Below, in pieces: positions 5,531 through 6,207 of a DNA stretch of 6,207 nucleotides. The stretch's first letter is position 1. Each line of letters begins with the position of its first letter. The notes beneath the pieces are model-generated. The model was not told the origin of the DNA, ran no database searches, and saw nothing but the letters and a program-made list of their open reading frames with translations. Origin of the DNA: Thermoplasmata archaeon (GTDB taxonomy: Archaea; Thermoplasmatota; Thermoplasmata; Lutacidiplasmatales; UBA184); contig JAKAPG010000100.1 of assembly GCA_021823085.1 (NCBI GenBank), forward strand, positions 1 through 6,207, given 5' to 3'. Both the position numbers and the translations under genes were made by a program.

Positions 5531-5957
5531 TCAAGGGAAACCGATAGCCCTACGAAGGACACGTGAGGTGTCTATTGGGGTCGGGGCCGACAGGTGATGA
5601 ATCCCCCGGTGCGGCACCAGGCTGACCTGCATAACCGCGTCCAGGGACTGACGCACCATGTACGCCCAGGCCGCGCGAGGAAGCGATGTCATCGTGGAGC
5701 GCCAGGACGAGGTCCGGGCGGCCCTCCGCGAGCATGCGATGATTCCTGAGCGAGCCTGCCGCGCGGCCATGTCTCTCTCAATCAGCGGGGAACGGGAGGA
5801 CTGGGATTCCGACGTGCTCGGCGGATCGCCGAGCGAGGGTGTCGGAGCCGGGCGCCTTTCCCTCGAGGACGACCTCGACACCCGGGAGGGCGGAGAGTTC
5901 GCGGAGGATCCGCGGGTAGTTGGTCATGGAGCGGGAATCGCACACCAGGACCCGCAT
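5531..5957 (-). pseudogene. DUF2493 (YspA/cpYpsA-related SLOG) protein, broken by in-frame UGA and a frameshift
   Basis: SLOG-superfamily proteins have Rossmann-like folds thought to bind nucleotides or related ligands; DUF2493 members are frequent in phage and defence contexts, with no proven reaction. From ATG 5957 the frame reads MRVLVCDSRSMTNYPRILRE, then LEGKAPGSDTLARRSAEH (the family's GxxxGADxLA-type motif), then VGIPVLPFPAD. Codon 60 (5780-5778) is TGA where the family motif is ADW. The same frame continues ERHGRAAGSLRNHRMLAEGR and PDLVLALHDDIASSRG, matching the family closely. Between 5672 and 5660 the frame shifts by one base (one extra) to YMVRQSLDAVMQVSLVPHRG, the expected last helix and strand. 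The frame ends at 5531; residues after PHRG are not recognisable. It is convergent with vapC. Two independent lesions in an otherwise well-conserved protein indicate a young pseudogene, unless the UGA is read through. Confidence 0.82.
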
Positions 5958-6207
5958 GGTCTTTCACGGACCGGAAGGGGAGATGAGAGTAGTCCCTCTC
6001 GGGGGCTGCACGAGGTAGCACCATGAGACCTTCTCGAGAGAACATGCCGGTCGTTAAACCGGACGACCTTCTACGGTGGCTTCGCAGGGGATACCGGCAT
6101 CACCTGCATCCAGGTGGGCATGGGAGACCTGTTGGACTCCAGTACTTGGCAATCGGCCGACGGTGCGGTTCTCACGATCTCTCGGGGGTTCCCCCGCCCC
6201 CCCTACC
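5958..6207. other. Right end of window, no recognised gene
   Basis: On the + strand a frame from ATG 6023 stays open to the last base (MRPSRENMPVVKPDDLLRWL at its start), and a second frame is open from 6027 to the end with no ATG near its start. Neither shows a motif I know. The region upstream of the DUF2493 start on the - strand shows no clear Shine-Dalgarno or TATA element. A gene extending beyond the window is possible but unsupported. Confidence 0.3.

Noticed and set aside
1..6207. CRISPR array or tandem repeats
   Set aside because: No regularly spaced direct repeats of 20 bases or more were seen; the only regular array is the short palindromic half-site cluster at 2254-2297.

Overview
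The window is GC-rich and reads as an accessory region made mostly of mobile-element debris, with two apparently intact modules. The organism cannot be fixed from the sequence. The VapB/VapC and RelE-like proteins, the scarcity of good Shine-Dalgarno sequences and the short AT-rich blocks next to start codons fit a GC-rich archaeon (Thermoplasmatota-like is my best guess, low confidence), but a bacterium is not excluded. No rRNA or tRNA gene and no CRISPR array was found.

Left part (1-941, + strand): the 3' portion of a group II intron. It holds the C-terminal reverse transcriptase/maturase reading frame, whose 5' end lies outside the window, then a clear domain V hairpin (856-888), a domain VI-like hairpin, and a probable 3' splice site near 941. 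A possible stem-loop follows (958-1000). Next, on the - strand, is an intact DUF4143-type AAA ATPase (1003-2262). Its start codon lies inside a striking symmetric array of four TGAGTAAT half-sites (2254-2296), a strong candidate operator.

Middle (2542-4466, - strand): a composite of broken mobile genes. In transcription order there is a C-terminal RelE-like toxin piece, a C-terminal IstB-like (IS21 helper ATPase) piece, and an IS630-family transposase lacking its N-terminus. The transposase has a one-base frameshift and a UAG in place of a conserved Trp codon. Overlapping its 3' end in another frame is a small conserved hypothetical gene (2594 to about 2947) of a type I recall near such transposases.

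Right part: an intact, overlapping vapB-vapC toxin-antitoxin pair on the + strand (4747-5350), with an inverted repeat just upstream of the antitoxin start. It is followed by a DUF2493/SLOG-family pseudogene on the - strand (5531-5957), broken by UGA at a conserved Trp position and by a frameshift. The last 250 bases hold no gene I can recognise.

Taken together, the ATPase and VapBC keep intact frames while the neighbouring mobile, RelE and SLOG genes decay. Both nonsense changes are Trp-to-stop in genes read from the - strand, equivalent to C-to-T on the + strand. Ordinary pseudogenisation is the simplest reading; recoding is the alternative worth excluding.
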